This document shows, piece by piece, positions 1-4,733 of a DNA stretch of 6,025 nt; position 1 is the stretch's first letter, and each line of letters starts with the position of its first letter. The notes beneath the pieces are model-generated. The model was not told the DNA's origin. It worked only from the letters and a program-made list of their open reading frames with translations, and made no database searches. The translations under genes were made by a program, and so were the position numbers. The DNA comes from CAVSWN01 sp046728115 (GTDB taxonomy: Bacteria > Acidobacteriota > Vicinamibacteria > Vicinamibacterales > CAVVIG01), in the NCBI GenBank assembly GCA_046728115.1, contig JBKPDW010000531.1, positions 1 to 6,025 of the forward strand, written 5' to 3'.

Positions 1-135
1 TGGTGAGGCCACCGTGAGCCAGCGAAACGGCCCCTGGCTGAAGTCGGCCTTCTTCACGAAGCCCAGGACCTCGGTATAGAAGCGCAGGGCCTTCTCCTGG
101 TCGTCGACGTGCACGCTGGTCAGTTTGATCTTCAT
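1..135 (-). CDS. VOC family (glyoxalase/bleomycin-resistance fold) protein, N-terminal 45 residues
   Basis: The reading frame starts at ATG 135-133 and runs off the left edge of the window, so only the first beta-alpha unit is visible. The opening, MKIKLTSVHVDDQEKALRFY followed by TEVLGF, is the classic start of VOC proteins: a strand carrying a possible metal-ligand histidine (H9), then a helix with the A-x-x-FY-x-x-x-LGF pattern. VOC proteins are small cytosolic metalloenzymes that act as isomerases, epimerases, dioxygenases or drug-binding proteins; the specific reaction cannot be told from this fragment. The start is supported by an AGGAGA Shine-Dalgarno about 6 nt upstream. The gene is divergent from the ECF sigma factor gene, and a promoter matching that sigma class points at it (213-239), so it is a likely target of the sigma factor. 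Family call is secure, substrate unknown. Confidence 0.88.
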   Translation of the reverse strand, partial: MKIKLTSVHVDDQEKALRFYTEVLGFVKKADFSQGPFRWLTVASP

Positions 136-160
136 CGGTTCTCTCCTGATGTCACCTTTA

Positions 161-173
161 CGGGCGCTGCCCG
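161..173 (-). other. Small GC hairpin in the VOC gene leader
   Basis: CGGGC-GCT-GCCCG forms a perfect 5-bp stem with a 3-nt loop. If the VOC gene is transcribed from the predicted minus-strand promoter, the hairpin lies in its 5' leader, about 10 nt upstream of the AGGAGA Shine-Dalgarno, and could affect translation or mRNA stability. A stem this short in GC-rich DNA may be chance. Confidence 0.25.
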
Positions 174-177
174 TTCG

Positions 178-204
178 CGTCACATTGTTTGCCGGTCGTC
201 CGTC
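178..204 (+). promoter_or_regulatory. ECF41-type promoter for the sigma factor gene (autoregulation)
   Basis: CGTCACA at 178-184 and CGTC at 201-204 are separated by exactly 16 nt. The promoter motif I recall for ECF41 sigma factors is TGTCACA at -35 and CGTC at -10, so this is a match with one mismatch in the -35 box. Transcription would start near 210 and give a leader of about 30 nt before ATG 241. Autoregulation is usual for ECF factors. The site faces a second copy on the other strand (213-239). Confidence 0.62.
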
Positions 205-212
205 AGTGCTAT

Positions 213-239
213 GACGGAACGCGACGAGAAAGTGTGACC
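213..239 (-). promoter_or_regulatory. ECF41-type promoter for the divergent VOC gene
   Basis: Read on the minus strand, GGTCACA (239-233) is followed after exactly 16 nt by CGTC (216-213). This is the same two-box layout as the plus-strand copy at 178-204, again with one mismatch to TGTCACA. Transcription would start near 206-207 and run left into the VOC gene. The two promoters are mirror images about 208.5: GTCACA at 179-184 pairs with TGTGAC at 233-238, and CCGTCA at 200-205 pairs with TGACGG at 212-217. Holoenzyme bound at one would exclude the other. The -35 box of this copy overlaps the weak ribosome-binding region of the sigma gene. Confidence 0.58.
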
Positions 240-240
240 G

Positions 241-1131
241 ATGAACGAACGCGAGTATTTGGCCGAGCGATTCGAAGAGCACCGAACCCACCTGCGCGCC
301 GTGGCGTACCGGATGCTCGGCTCGTTGAGCGAGGTGGACGACGCCGTTCAGGAAGCGTGGCTGCGACTGAGCCGCGCCGATACCACGAGCATCGACAACC
401 TTGGCGGATGGCTGACCACGGTCGTCGCGCGCGTGTGCCTCGACATGTTGCGGTCGCGCCAATCGCGGCGCGAGGAGCCGTTCACCCCGGACGCGCCGGA
501 GCCGGCCGCGACCGGCACACGCGGGAGCAGCCCCGAGCAGGAAGCGCTCCTCGCGGACTCGGTCGGCCTCGCGCTGCTCGTCGTGCTCGACCGGCTGACG
601 CCGGCGGAACGCCTCGCCTTCGTGCTGCACGACATGTTCGCTGTGCCGTTCGAGGAGATCGCGCCGATTGTCGGCCGTTCCGCGGAGGCGACGCGGCAGC
701 TCGCCAGCCGGGCGCGACGGCGCGTGCGCGGCGGCGCGGCGGCGCCCGACCCCGATCTCGTTCGGCAGCGCGAGGTCGTCGATGCCTTTCTTGCGGCCTT
801 ACGTGGCGGCGACTTCGAAGGCCTGCTCGCCGTCCTCGATCCGGATCTCGTGGTTCGCACGGACCTGGTCCCCTCCGGCGCGCCGGGAGAGGTCCGCGGC
901 GCGGCGGTCTGGGCGAAGCAGGCGGTCGCCTTCGGGCACATGGCGCGGCTCGTGCGGCCCGCGCTCGTGAATGGGGCCATCGGCGTCGTGATGGCGCCGC
1001 AGGGACGATTGTCCAGAGCGCTCACCTTCAAGATTGCGAACGACAAGATCACCGAGATCGAGGTGATCGGCGATCCGGCGCGGCTCCGCGAGCTCGACGT
1101 GTCGATCCCAGTCGGCAAGCTCCGCCCTTAA
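241..1131 (+). CDS. ECF RNA polymerase sigma factor with C-terminal SnoaL-like domain (ECF41/ECF56-like)
   Basis: A 296-residue cytosolic transcription initiation factor. Sigma-2 spans about residues 7-76, with the core-binding signature DDAVQEAWLRL (33-43) and the GGWLTTVVAR segment (55-64). A linker (77-107) holds FTPDAPEP, where ECF41 members usually carry WLPEP. Sigma-4 spans about 108-165, with LTPAERLAFVLHD and the helix-turn-helix around VGRSAEATRQL (144-154). The remainder (about 176-285) is a SnoaL/NTF2-like domain, beginning VVDAFLAALRGGDFEGLLAV and containing EVRGAA (217-222). In ECF41 proteins this extension controls sigma activity in place of an anti-sigma factor, and no anti-sigma gene is seen here. 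The DGGGK motif typical of ECF41 is not evident near residue 208 (TDLVPSGAPGE), so this may be a variant or an ECF56-type member. ATG 241 has only a weak GA-rich ribosome site. Two ECF41-like promoters lie just upstream. Confidence 0.93.
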   Translation: MNEREYLAERFEEHRTHLRAVAYRMLGSLSEVDDAVQEAWLRLSRADTTSIDNLGGWLTTVVARVCLDMLRSRQSRREEPFTPDAPEPAATGTRGSSPEQEALLADSVGLALLVVLDRLTPAERLAFVLHDMFAVPFEEIAPIVGRSAEATRQLASRARRRVRGGAAAPDPDLVRQREVVDAFLAALRGGDFEGLLAVLDPDLVVRTDLVPSGAPGEVRGAAVWAKQAVAFGHMARLVRPALVNGAIGVVMAPQGRLSRALTFKIANDKITEIEVIGDPARLRELDVSIPVGKLRP

Positions 1132-1169
1132 CGCCTTTTTGCGCGGCCGATTCGCATAGAGCCCGAACA

Positions 1170-1199
1170 TTGATAGGGTCTATACTGTTGGTATAGACC
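1170..1199 (+). promoter_or_regulatory. vapBC promoter with embedded palindromic operator
   Basis: A perfect inverted repeat, GGTCTATAC-TGTTG-GTATAGACC (1177-1199, 9-bp arms, 5-nt spacer), lies just upstream of vapB. A sigma-70-like promoter overlaps it: TTGATA at 1170-1175 and TATAGA at 1192-1197, spaced 16 nt. The repeat therefore fills the spacer and the -10 box, where bound protein would block RNA polymerase. VapB antitoxins with an AbrB fold bind such palindromes, with VapC as co-repressor, so this is very probably the autoregulatory operator. A start near 1204 would leave only about 10 nt of leader, including the GAGGGGA ribosome site. Confidence 0.8.
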
Positions 1200-1212
1200 A
1201 GACGAGGGGATT

Positions 1213-1452
1213 GTGACTACCACTGCCAAGCTGTTCAAGAACGGACGAAGCCAGGCCGTCCGCCTCCCCCGCGAGTTCAGGTTCGACGGGGACCGCGTCA
1301 GAGTGCGCCGCGCGGGGCGAGGTGTGCTCGTCGAACCAGTCTTCACCGACGTCGCCGCATGGTTCGCCGAACTGGATCGACTCGCATCCGAGCCCTTCAT
1401 GCCGGAGGGCCGTCGGCAGCCACCGACACCAGAGCGAGACGTATTCGAATGA
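1213..1452 (+). CDS. vapB: VapB-type antitoxin (AbrB/SpoVT swapped-hairpin domain)
   Basis: A 79-residue antitoxin starting at GTG 1213 with GAGGGGA about 3-8 nt upstream. Residues 1-45 form the swapped-hairpin DNA-binding domain, with the diagnostic KLFKNGRSQAVRLPREFRF pattern (6-24) followed by the second hairpin strands RVRVRRAGRGVLVEP (28-42). The C-terminal part, about 45-79 (WFAELDRLASEPFMPEGRR and onward), is the flexible segment that inserts into the toxin and masks its active site. The stop codon overlaps the vapC start (ATGA at 1449-1452), giving translational coupling. VapB should bind the palindrome at 1177-1199 and repress its own operon. Length and motif content are complete, with no sign of decay. 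Confidence 0.93.
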   Translation: MTTTAKLFKNGRSQAVRLPREFRFDGDRVRVRRAGRGVLVEPVFTDVAAWFAELDRLASEPFMPEGRRQPPTPERDVFE

Positions 1453-1871
1453 CGACGTACTTGCTTGATACGAATGCCTGCATCGCGTTGATCAACGGCA
1501 GCGAAATCAACGTGCGGCGACGATTTCAGCGAGCCGTGGCTCGCGAGAGCGTGATTCTGCTGTCGTCGATCGTCGTGTTCGAGCTGTGGTACGGCGTTGC
1601 GAAGAGCCAGCGGAAGGACAGTAACACTCAACGGCTCGAGGCGTTCCTTGCCGGCCCTCTCGAGTGGGCTCTCTTCGACGAAGACGATGCGCGCGCCGCG
1701 GGCACTGTTCGCGCTGAGCTCGAGGCCGTGGGTAAGCCTGTCGGCGCCTACGATGTCCTACTCGCCGGCCAGGCCCGAAGACGCGGCGCGACACTTGTGA
1801 CCTCCAACACGAAGGAGTTCGCGCGCGTGCAAGGCCTGAAATGGAAAGACTGGGCGGCTTCTCGTCGCTGA
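1449..1871 (+). CDS. vapC: VapC-type PIN-domain ribonuclease toxin
   Basis: A 140-residue PIN-domain protein. VapC toxins are Mg2+-dependent endoribonucleases that cut tRNAs or rRNA and arrest growth when not bound by VapB. Metal-binding acidic residues are in their expected places: D7 in LLDTN, E45 in FELWYG and D102 in GAYDVLLAGQA. The C-terminal motif LVTSNTKEF (116-124) carries N120 where other PIN proteins have an aspartate, a usual substitution in this VapC subgroup. ATG 1449 is chosen because it overlaps the vapB stop and puts the first acidic residue at position 7. Initiation further upstream would add a tail lying inside vapB. The target RNA cannot be predicted. The toxin looks intact. 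Confidence 0.94.
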   Translation: MTTYLLDTNACIALINGSEINVRRRFQRAVARESVILLSSIVVFELWYGVAKSQRKDSNTQRLEAFLAGPLEWALFDEDDARAAGTVRAELEAVGKPVGAYDVLLAGQARRRGATLVTSNTKEFARVQGLKWKDWAASRR

Positions 1872-1889
1872 ACACACGACATCGACCTC

Positions 1890-2708
1890 ATGGACCTGAT
1901 CTCGGGGTCTGTCGATCAGACATCGTCGTCGCAGGCGAAGCTGGCGCGAATGTTTGACCGGCGATGTCGTGGGTATGAGGCTATCGGCTACACCATCCTT
2001 CTTCCGGCCAACGCCGTCCCTGGGTGGCCTGCTGATGTCGTTCTTCCATCCGATCCGGTCTGGAAACGTGATTATTCCGGTAGCGTGCGAAGGCTCATTA
2101 GAGACGGCGTCGATACGCCGCTGCCGAGGCTGTTCGTGCACGCCGCGCGCGCAGTGCCAGAAGACGCCGAGGGTGCAGCGCGGGCAAGAAAAGCAAGCGA
2201 GGCGTTCCTGTACCGGCGACTGGACACGCTGAGGGAGACCAATGGACGCTTCCGTGTCAACGTGACGCTGCCGATTCCGTTCGACGGCTTCGGAACACTC
2301 GAAGTCGACCTGCTGTGCGCTGGCGCGCGTTTGGCAATCGAACTCGATGGCGGACAGCACCTCGCGGATCCAGCCGCGTATCGTCGCGATAGACGGAAAG
2401 ATCAGTTGCTGCAGGAGAATGGTTACTTCGTACTTCGATTCCTTGCAGAGGATGTGGGCAAGGAACTGAACGTCGTGCTCGATGCGATCCTGAGGGTGCT
2501 TGCTCGGCGTCGCCAGTCAGCAGCAAGGCCGAGCCTCTCAGATTCGTACGCCGAGGCGGTGAATGAAATCGCTGACGGTATACCCGAAGGGGCCAGCGGG
2601 GGTTCCACACAGGGGGTCCGCATCACCGCGACGTCGCGCGACCTTCTGCGCGCAACTGGCGTTCATCCAACGACTTGCATATGGCATATGCTTCGCACAA
2701 CGGCATGA
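1890..2708 (+). CDS. DUF559 / Vsr-like PD-(D/E)XK endonuclease-domain protein
   Basis: A 272-residue protein whose middle is a DUF559 domain, a restriction-endonuclease-like fold related to Vsr nicking enzymes. The core is at about 104-205: SEAFLYRRLDTL (103-114), LEVDLLC with D140, AIELDGGQH with E151, D153 and Q156, then YRRDRRKDQLLQENGY and VLRF (181-184). These fit the D...ExD/Q metal centre of the fold, so nuclease activity is likely; substrate and partner are unknown. Residues 1-100 match nothing I recognise, apart from a conserved-looking RRLIRDGVDTPLPRLF stretch (67-82). The tail after about 206 is low in domain character. No strong Shine-Dalgarno precedes ATG 1890, which lies 18 nt after vapC in the same frame, so co-transcription with vapBC is plausible. 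M21 (ATG 1950) is an alternative start, and the N-terminus could be eroded. Confidence 0.8.
   Translation: MDLISGSVDQTSSSQAKLARMFDRRCRGYEAIGYTILLPANAVPGWPADVVLPSDPVWKRDYSGSVRRLIRDGVDTPLPRLFVHAARAVPEDAEGAARARKASEAFLYRRLDTLRETNGRFRVNVTLPIPFDGFGTLEVDLLCAGARLAIELDGGQHLADPAAYRRDRRKDQLLQENGYFVLRFLAEDVGKELNVVLDAILRVLARRRQSAARPSLSDSYAEAVNEIADGIPEGASGGSTQGVRITATSRDLLRATGVHPTTCIWHMLRTTA
2677..2691. repeat. Short perfect palindrome GCATATG-G-CATATGC
   Basis: Two 7-nt arms in perfect inverted orientation around one central base, AT-rich compared with the surrounding DNA and inside the last codons of the endonuclease gene. It could be a protein-binding site or chance. It is not followed by a T tract, so it does not look like a terminator. 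Confidence 0.3.
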
Positions 2709-2846
2709 AATCGCGCAGTGGCGCCCTTGGGCGCACGGGGTCGCAGGACATTGCCGGACATCGCAAGTCGCCGCGCGGGAAGTGGTGAGCGTGATGATTC
2801 TGGATTGATGAACGGAGTTGTGCCCCTCCCCTGCCCTGCTGTTTCT
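2709..2846. other. Convergent intergenic region, no clear terminator
   Basis: The endonuclease gene (plus strand) and the small gene at 2847-2957 (minus strand) converge on these 138 bases. The only notable structure is GCGCC-CTTG-GGCGC (2721-2734), a 5-bp stem with a 4-nt loop placed where a terminator for the plus-strand operon would be expected. It has no T run, so intrinsic termination is doubtful. No coding frame with a ribosome site was found. Confidence 0.35.
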
Positions 2847-2957
2847 TCAGATGGCCGCCATGATGTCGGCTAGCGCGGGCCCGGCGTCCGCCGCGGCCAC
2901 CTTGACCGCGATGTAGAAGCTATCGCTCTTCAACGGTCGCCGAATCGACACCTTCAT
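2847..2957 (-). CDS. Small 36-residue protein of unknown function
   Basis: The ATG at 2957-2955 is preceded by a strong GAGGAGAGG ribosome site at 6 nt spacing, the best such signal in this minus-strand cluster. The 36-residue product begins MKVSIRRPLKSDSFYIAVKV and ends in an alanine-rich helix-like stretch, AAADAGPALADIMAAI. It has a basic N-terminus followed by a mildly hydrophobic part with no clear membrane helix. It lies 65 nt downstream of the coiled-coil gene on the same strand and could be the last gene of that string. No family is recognised. The ribosome site is the main reason to call it; at this length chance cannot be excluded. Confidence 0.48.
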   Translation of the reverse strand: MKVSIRRPLKSDSFYIAVKVAAADAGPALADIMAAI

Positions 2958-3022
2958 TCGCCTCTCCTCTCGCGGTGGGTTAGATCGACTCCACGATCAG
3001 AGTGACGAAATCATTGGGTCTC

Positions 3023-3439
3023 CTAAGTGTCCGGCGGCGGCGGCGAGTCCTTCGTCTTAGAGGAACTCCGATAAAAGGAGCGGAACCGCTCATTCGAGCG
3101 CGCATCCATCTTTTCGGCTTCTGTCTTGACGAGCGCGTATATCTTCGCGAACGCGGTCTTGTCAGCGCGGACAAGGAAGCGGACGATCTCGCCGATTAGC
3201 GCGTCTGGGCGCGTGTCCTCGCCGCGACTCATCTCGGTCAGCCATTGGGGCAAGCTCTCGTCGTCCGGCGGGCGGCCCTCAGGTGGTGGTGGAGACTGGC
3301 CGTTGTCTGGCGGCCGGGCATCTTCGGGCATCGAAGCCTCCAAGGCGGCCACGCGCCGGCTGAGCGCCGCGAAGTGCACCTTCGCGACGCCCTCCACGCG
3401 GGCTAGTTCAACCTGCCAGATCGCGCGGTCCTGGCTCAC
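3023..3439 (-). CDS. Hypothetical protein with N-terminal coiled coil and proline-rich linker
   Basis: A 138-residue protein not recognised as a family member. Residues about 8-35 (QVELARVEGVAKVHFAALSR and the following RVAALEAS) form a probable coiled coil. Residues 39-60 are a proline-rich hydrophilic linker (PPDNGQSPPPPEGRPPDD). Residues 62-125 look helical and charged, including EIVRFLVRADKTAFAKIYAL (84-103), and the end is again PPPP. GTG 3439 is preferred because GGAGGA lies 10 nt upstream and the previous gene stops 1 nt before it. An in-frame GTG at 3505 would add 22 residues overlapping that gene. The layout recalls small coiled-coil accessory proteins of Mu-like phages, but this is only a resemblance. 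Codon use is consistent with a real gene. Confidence 0.62.
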   Translation of the reverse strand: MSQDRAIWQVELARVEGVAKVHFAALSRRVAALEASMPEDARPPDNGQSPPPPEGRPPDDESLPQWLTEMSRGEDTRPDALIGEIVRFLVRADKTAFAKIYALVKTEAEKMDARSNERFRSFYRSSSKTKDSPPPPDT

Positions 3440-3440
3440 G

Positions 3441-3593
3441 TTAGAAGCGTCCTCCGCGCCACAGCTCTGCAGCCGAGGCGCGCGTCTCCGCGCCCGCGTG
3501 TGCACTGCGGCCTAGCCAGTTCATGAACAGCAGCGTCGGATACCCGACGATCACGAGTGCGCGCACGAGAAGTCGCCGCAGCCACTCGCTCAT
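3441..3593 (-). CDS. Small 50-residue single-helix membrane protein
   Basis: The ATG at 3593-3591 overlaps the TGA of the upstream gene (ATGA), and the frame stops at TAA 3443-3441, 1 nt before the next GTG start. The product begins MSEWLRRLLVRALVIVGYPT; residues about 8-27 form a hydrophobic helix preceded by arginines, so an N-in single-pass membrane peptide is likely. The C-terminal half (AHAGAETRASAAELWRGG) is hydrophilic. The gene contains a perfect hairpin, CGTCGG-ATAC-CCGACG (3534-3549). Tight coupling on both sides supports it being real. A small phage-type lysis or membrane-anchor protein is possible, but no family is recognised. Confidence 0.55.
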   Translation of the reverse strand: MSEWLRRLLVRALVIVGYPTLLFMNWLGRSAHAGAETRASAAELWRGGRF

Positions 3594-3937
3594 CGGGGCA
3601 CTTCTTCTTCGGGTTCAGGCGGTGGATTCAACAGGAGCGCCAGCAACGCGCGCGCGTGGGCGCCGTGCCCATAGGAGCGGCCGCCGAGGTACAGGTTGCC
3701 GTCGACGAGTTCGCACTTGGTCGACGGCAGCGCCTCCCAGTCGTCCACGGTCAATTCCGGGTAGTCGTCCGGGTGAAAGAGGCGCACCATCGCCTCCACG
3801 CGGTCCTTCGCCGTTTCCGGCCGCCGCACGAATTTGAACCACGTCTCCACTTCGGCCTTCGCGCGCGCGCGGCGAGCTTCGACCGTCGCCTTGCCGCCTG
3901 TCGTGCCGACGACGTCCAGTGTATGTTCGTCGCTCAT
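3590..3937 (-). CDS. Hypothetical 115-residue acidic/basic soluble protein
   Basis: Starts at ATG 3937, which overlaps the TGA of the preceding small frame, and ends in a TGA overlapping the start of the membrane-peptide gene. Residues about 20-55 are rich in charged helix formers (EARRARAKAEVETWFKFVRR). A tryptophan/acidic stretch follows (HPDDYPELTVDDWEALPS, about 55-72), then CELVDGNLYLGGRSYGHGAH, a leucine-rich helix ARALLALLLN and an acidic tail PPPEPEEEVPR. There is no signal peptide or membrane helix. I recognise no family and no catalytic motif. Clean overlaps on both sides and high GC at third codon positions support coding. It is probably translated by coupling, since no strong Shine-Dalgarno precedes it. 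Confidence 0.58.
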   Translation of the reverse strand: MSDEHTLDVVGTTGGKATVEARRARAKAEVETWFKFVRRPETAKDRVEAMVRLFHPDDYPELTVDDWEALPSTKCELVDGNLYLGGRSYGHGAHARALLALLLNPPPEPEEEVPR

Positions 3938-4071
3938 CGAAAGATGCCCATGCCTTCAAGAACCAACACCATCGTCACTGCGGCCGCCAGCACGGACACA
4001 TGATCGCCATCAGCGCATGGGCGATGCTTCGACGTGCGGTCGGCCCTCCGTCGGCCGTTCAGCTGTGGCAC
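3934..4071 (-). CDS. Possible 45-residue single-helix membrane peptide
   Basis: A frame from GTG 4071 to TGA 3936-3934. The stop overlaps the next gene's ATG, and the start lies 4 nt after the stop of the preceding gene. The product has a basic N-terminal half (MPQLNGRRRADRTSKHRP) and a C-terminal hydrophobic stretch, HVSVLAAAVTMVLVLEGMGI (about 24-43), fitting one membrane helix. No convincing ribosome site precedes GTG 4071, and a shorter product from an internal GTG is possible. Its position in the chain is the main support. Small hydrophobic peptides here could be holin-like, but this is speculation. Confidence 0.35.
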   Translation of the reverse strand: MPQLNGRRRADRTSKHRPCADGDHVSVLAAAVTMVLVLEGMGIFR

Positions 4072-4075
4072 GCTG

Positions 4076-4360
4076 TCACTCGCGGTAATCCACGGCCCAC
4101 GCGGCGGCCCTCGCGTGCACGTCGTCCAAACCGGCCGCGCGTAGGGCGTCGTAAAGCGGTTGGCACAGGTCGCGGCGATCGTCGGCCCGTCGCGGCGCCA
4201 CCGCAGTCGCGACCTCACGCGCCGTGGGCTCGTCCGCGATCTGGACCAACGCATCGTACACCGCCTGAATGATCACGGGATCAGGCATGATTTTGAAACT
4301 TGTAGTATAAGCGCGAGATTCGGGCAAGGCAGTCGGAAAGAGATCCATTTGGGCGGTCAC
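4076..4360 (-). CDS. Hypothetical 94-residue protein, first gene of the small-gene string
   Basis: An in-frame stop lies just upstream (TGA 4366-4364), so translation must begin at GTG 4360, ATG 4348 (MDLFPTALPES) or ATG 4288 (MPDPVIIQAVYDALVQIADE). The body is alpha-helical and charged: VYDALVQIADEPTAREVATA, APRRADDRRDLCQPLYDALR, then AAGLDDVHARAAAWAV. The spacing of helices is compatible with a small DNA-binding or adaptor fold, but no family is recognised. TGAGG sits only 2 nt before GTG 4360, so the start is uncertain. The gene is followed after 4 nt by the membrane-peptide frame and appears to lead the minus-strand string. Confidence 0.5.
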   Translation of the reverse strand: MTAQMDLFPTALPESRAYTTSFKIMPDPVIIQAVYDALVQIADEPTAREVATAVAPRRADDRRDLCQPLYDALRAAGLDDVHARAAAWAVDYRE

Positions 4361-4733
4361 GCCTCAACTCAAACTCGACTGCTATCGTCGCGAGGCGGAC
4401 GATCCGCCGTCTACAATCGCGCGGCCTGGAGGTCGGCACGATCCCGACCTGCGACGGCACGTCGATGACGTTCGCGACGGCATGCCCGCCATCAAATGGC
4501 AAGACGCCGACGGGCAGTGGATCTGCTACGACGCGGTGTTCGCGCCGTTGCCGCTCCCAATGTGGGGCGGCCAGGTGCCGGGCCGACGGCTACCCCGAAC
4601 CTGGAGGAAAGAATGCGAGTCTTTGTGTGCCGATGGCCCAATGCGGTCTCTCGTTCGCGCTAGCAGATCAAGTTCTCGTTCAGCGTGTTCCTCGGCTCTT
4701 GGCGCGATAATCATTCATAAGGTGACGTGATAA
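4361..4733 (+). other. Region without a confident gene; coding-like remnant
   Basis: On the plus strand one frame is open from 4311 to 4730 but has no ATG or GTG before 4482 and no ribosome site there. Its middle reads like a real protein, with GC-rich third positions and stretches such as RHDPDLRRHVDDVRDGMPAI, KWQDADGQWICYDAVF and APLPLPMWGG (about 4431-4570). After about 4570 the character is lost. In another frame, PTATPNLEER leads directly into the ATG at 4613. This looks like an eroded gene with missing start and frame damage rather than an intact one. The minus strand holds only short unconvincing frames. Confidence 0.35.
4613..4710 (+). pseudogene. Possible frameshifted small gene (MRVFVCRWPN...)
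   Basis: ATG 4613 is preceded by a good GGAGGAAAGA ribosome site, but the frame yields only MRVFVCRWPNAVSRSR before TAG 4661-4663. Moving to the frame that ends at TAA 4708-4710 after codon 10 continues sensibly as GLSFALADQVLVQRVPRLLA. One lost base near 4643 would restore MRVFVCRWPN-GG-LSFALAD. Short proteins with a similar hydrophobic start followed by RWPNG are ones I loosely recall as uncharacterised, but I cannot confirm a family. Read as a decayed gene or a translated micro-ORF. Uncertain. Confidence 0.33.

Noticed and set aside
150..156. Additional TGTCACC box resembling an ECF41 -35 element on the plus strand
   Set aside because: At 16-nt spacing the sequence is GTTC, not CGTC, and it lies within the VOC leader next to its ribosome site, so no promoter can be supported.
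348..1118. 256-codon minus-strand open frame opposite the sigma factor gene
   Set aside because: Serine/arginine-rich antisense shadow with no domain character; no ribosome site or conserved motif.
1129..1150. T-run after the sigma factor gene as intrinsic terminator
   Set aside because: CCTTTTTG is present but no stable stem precedes it, so termination there cannot be supported.
189..1196. Long plus-strand open frame overlapping the sigma factor gene
   Set aside because: Arginine/alanine-rich composition typical of an out-of-frame translation of GC-rich DNA; the frame at 241-1131 has clear sigma-2, sigma-4 and SnoaL-like domains.
1758..2360. 200-codon minus-strand open frame spanning vapC end and the nuclease gene
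   Set aside because: Antisense to two genes with recognisable domains; no start signal or domain of its own.
2980..3174. 64-codon minus-strand frame ending at 2980
   Set aside because: Arginine-rich out-of-frame overlap of the coiled-coil gene end; no ribosome site.
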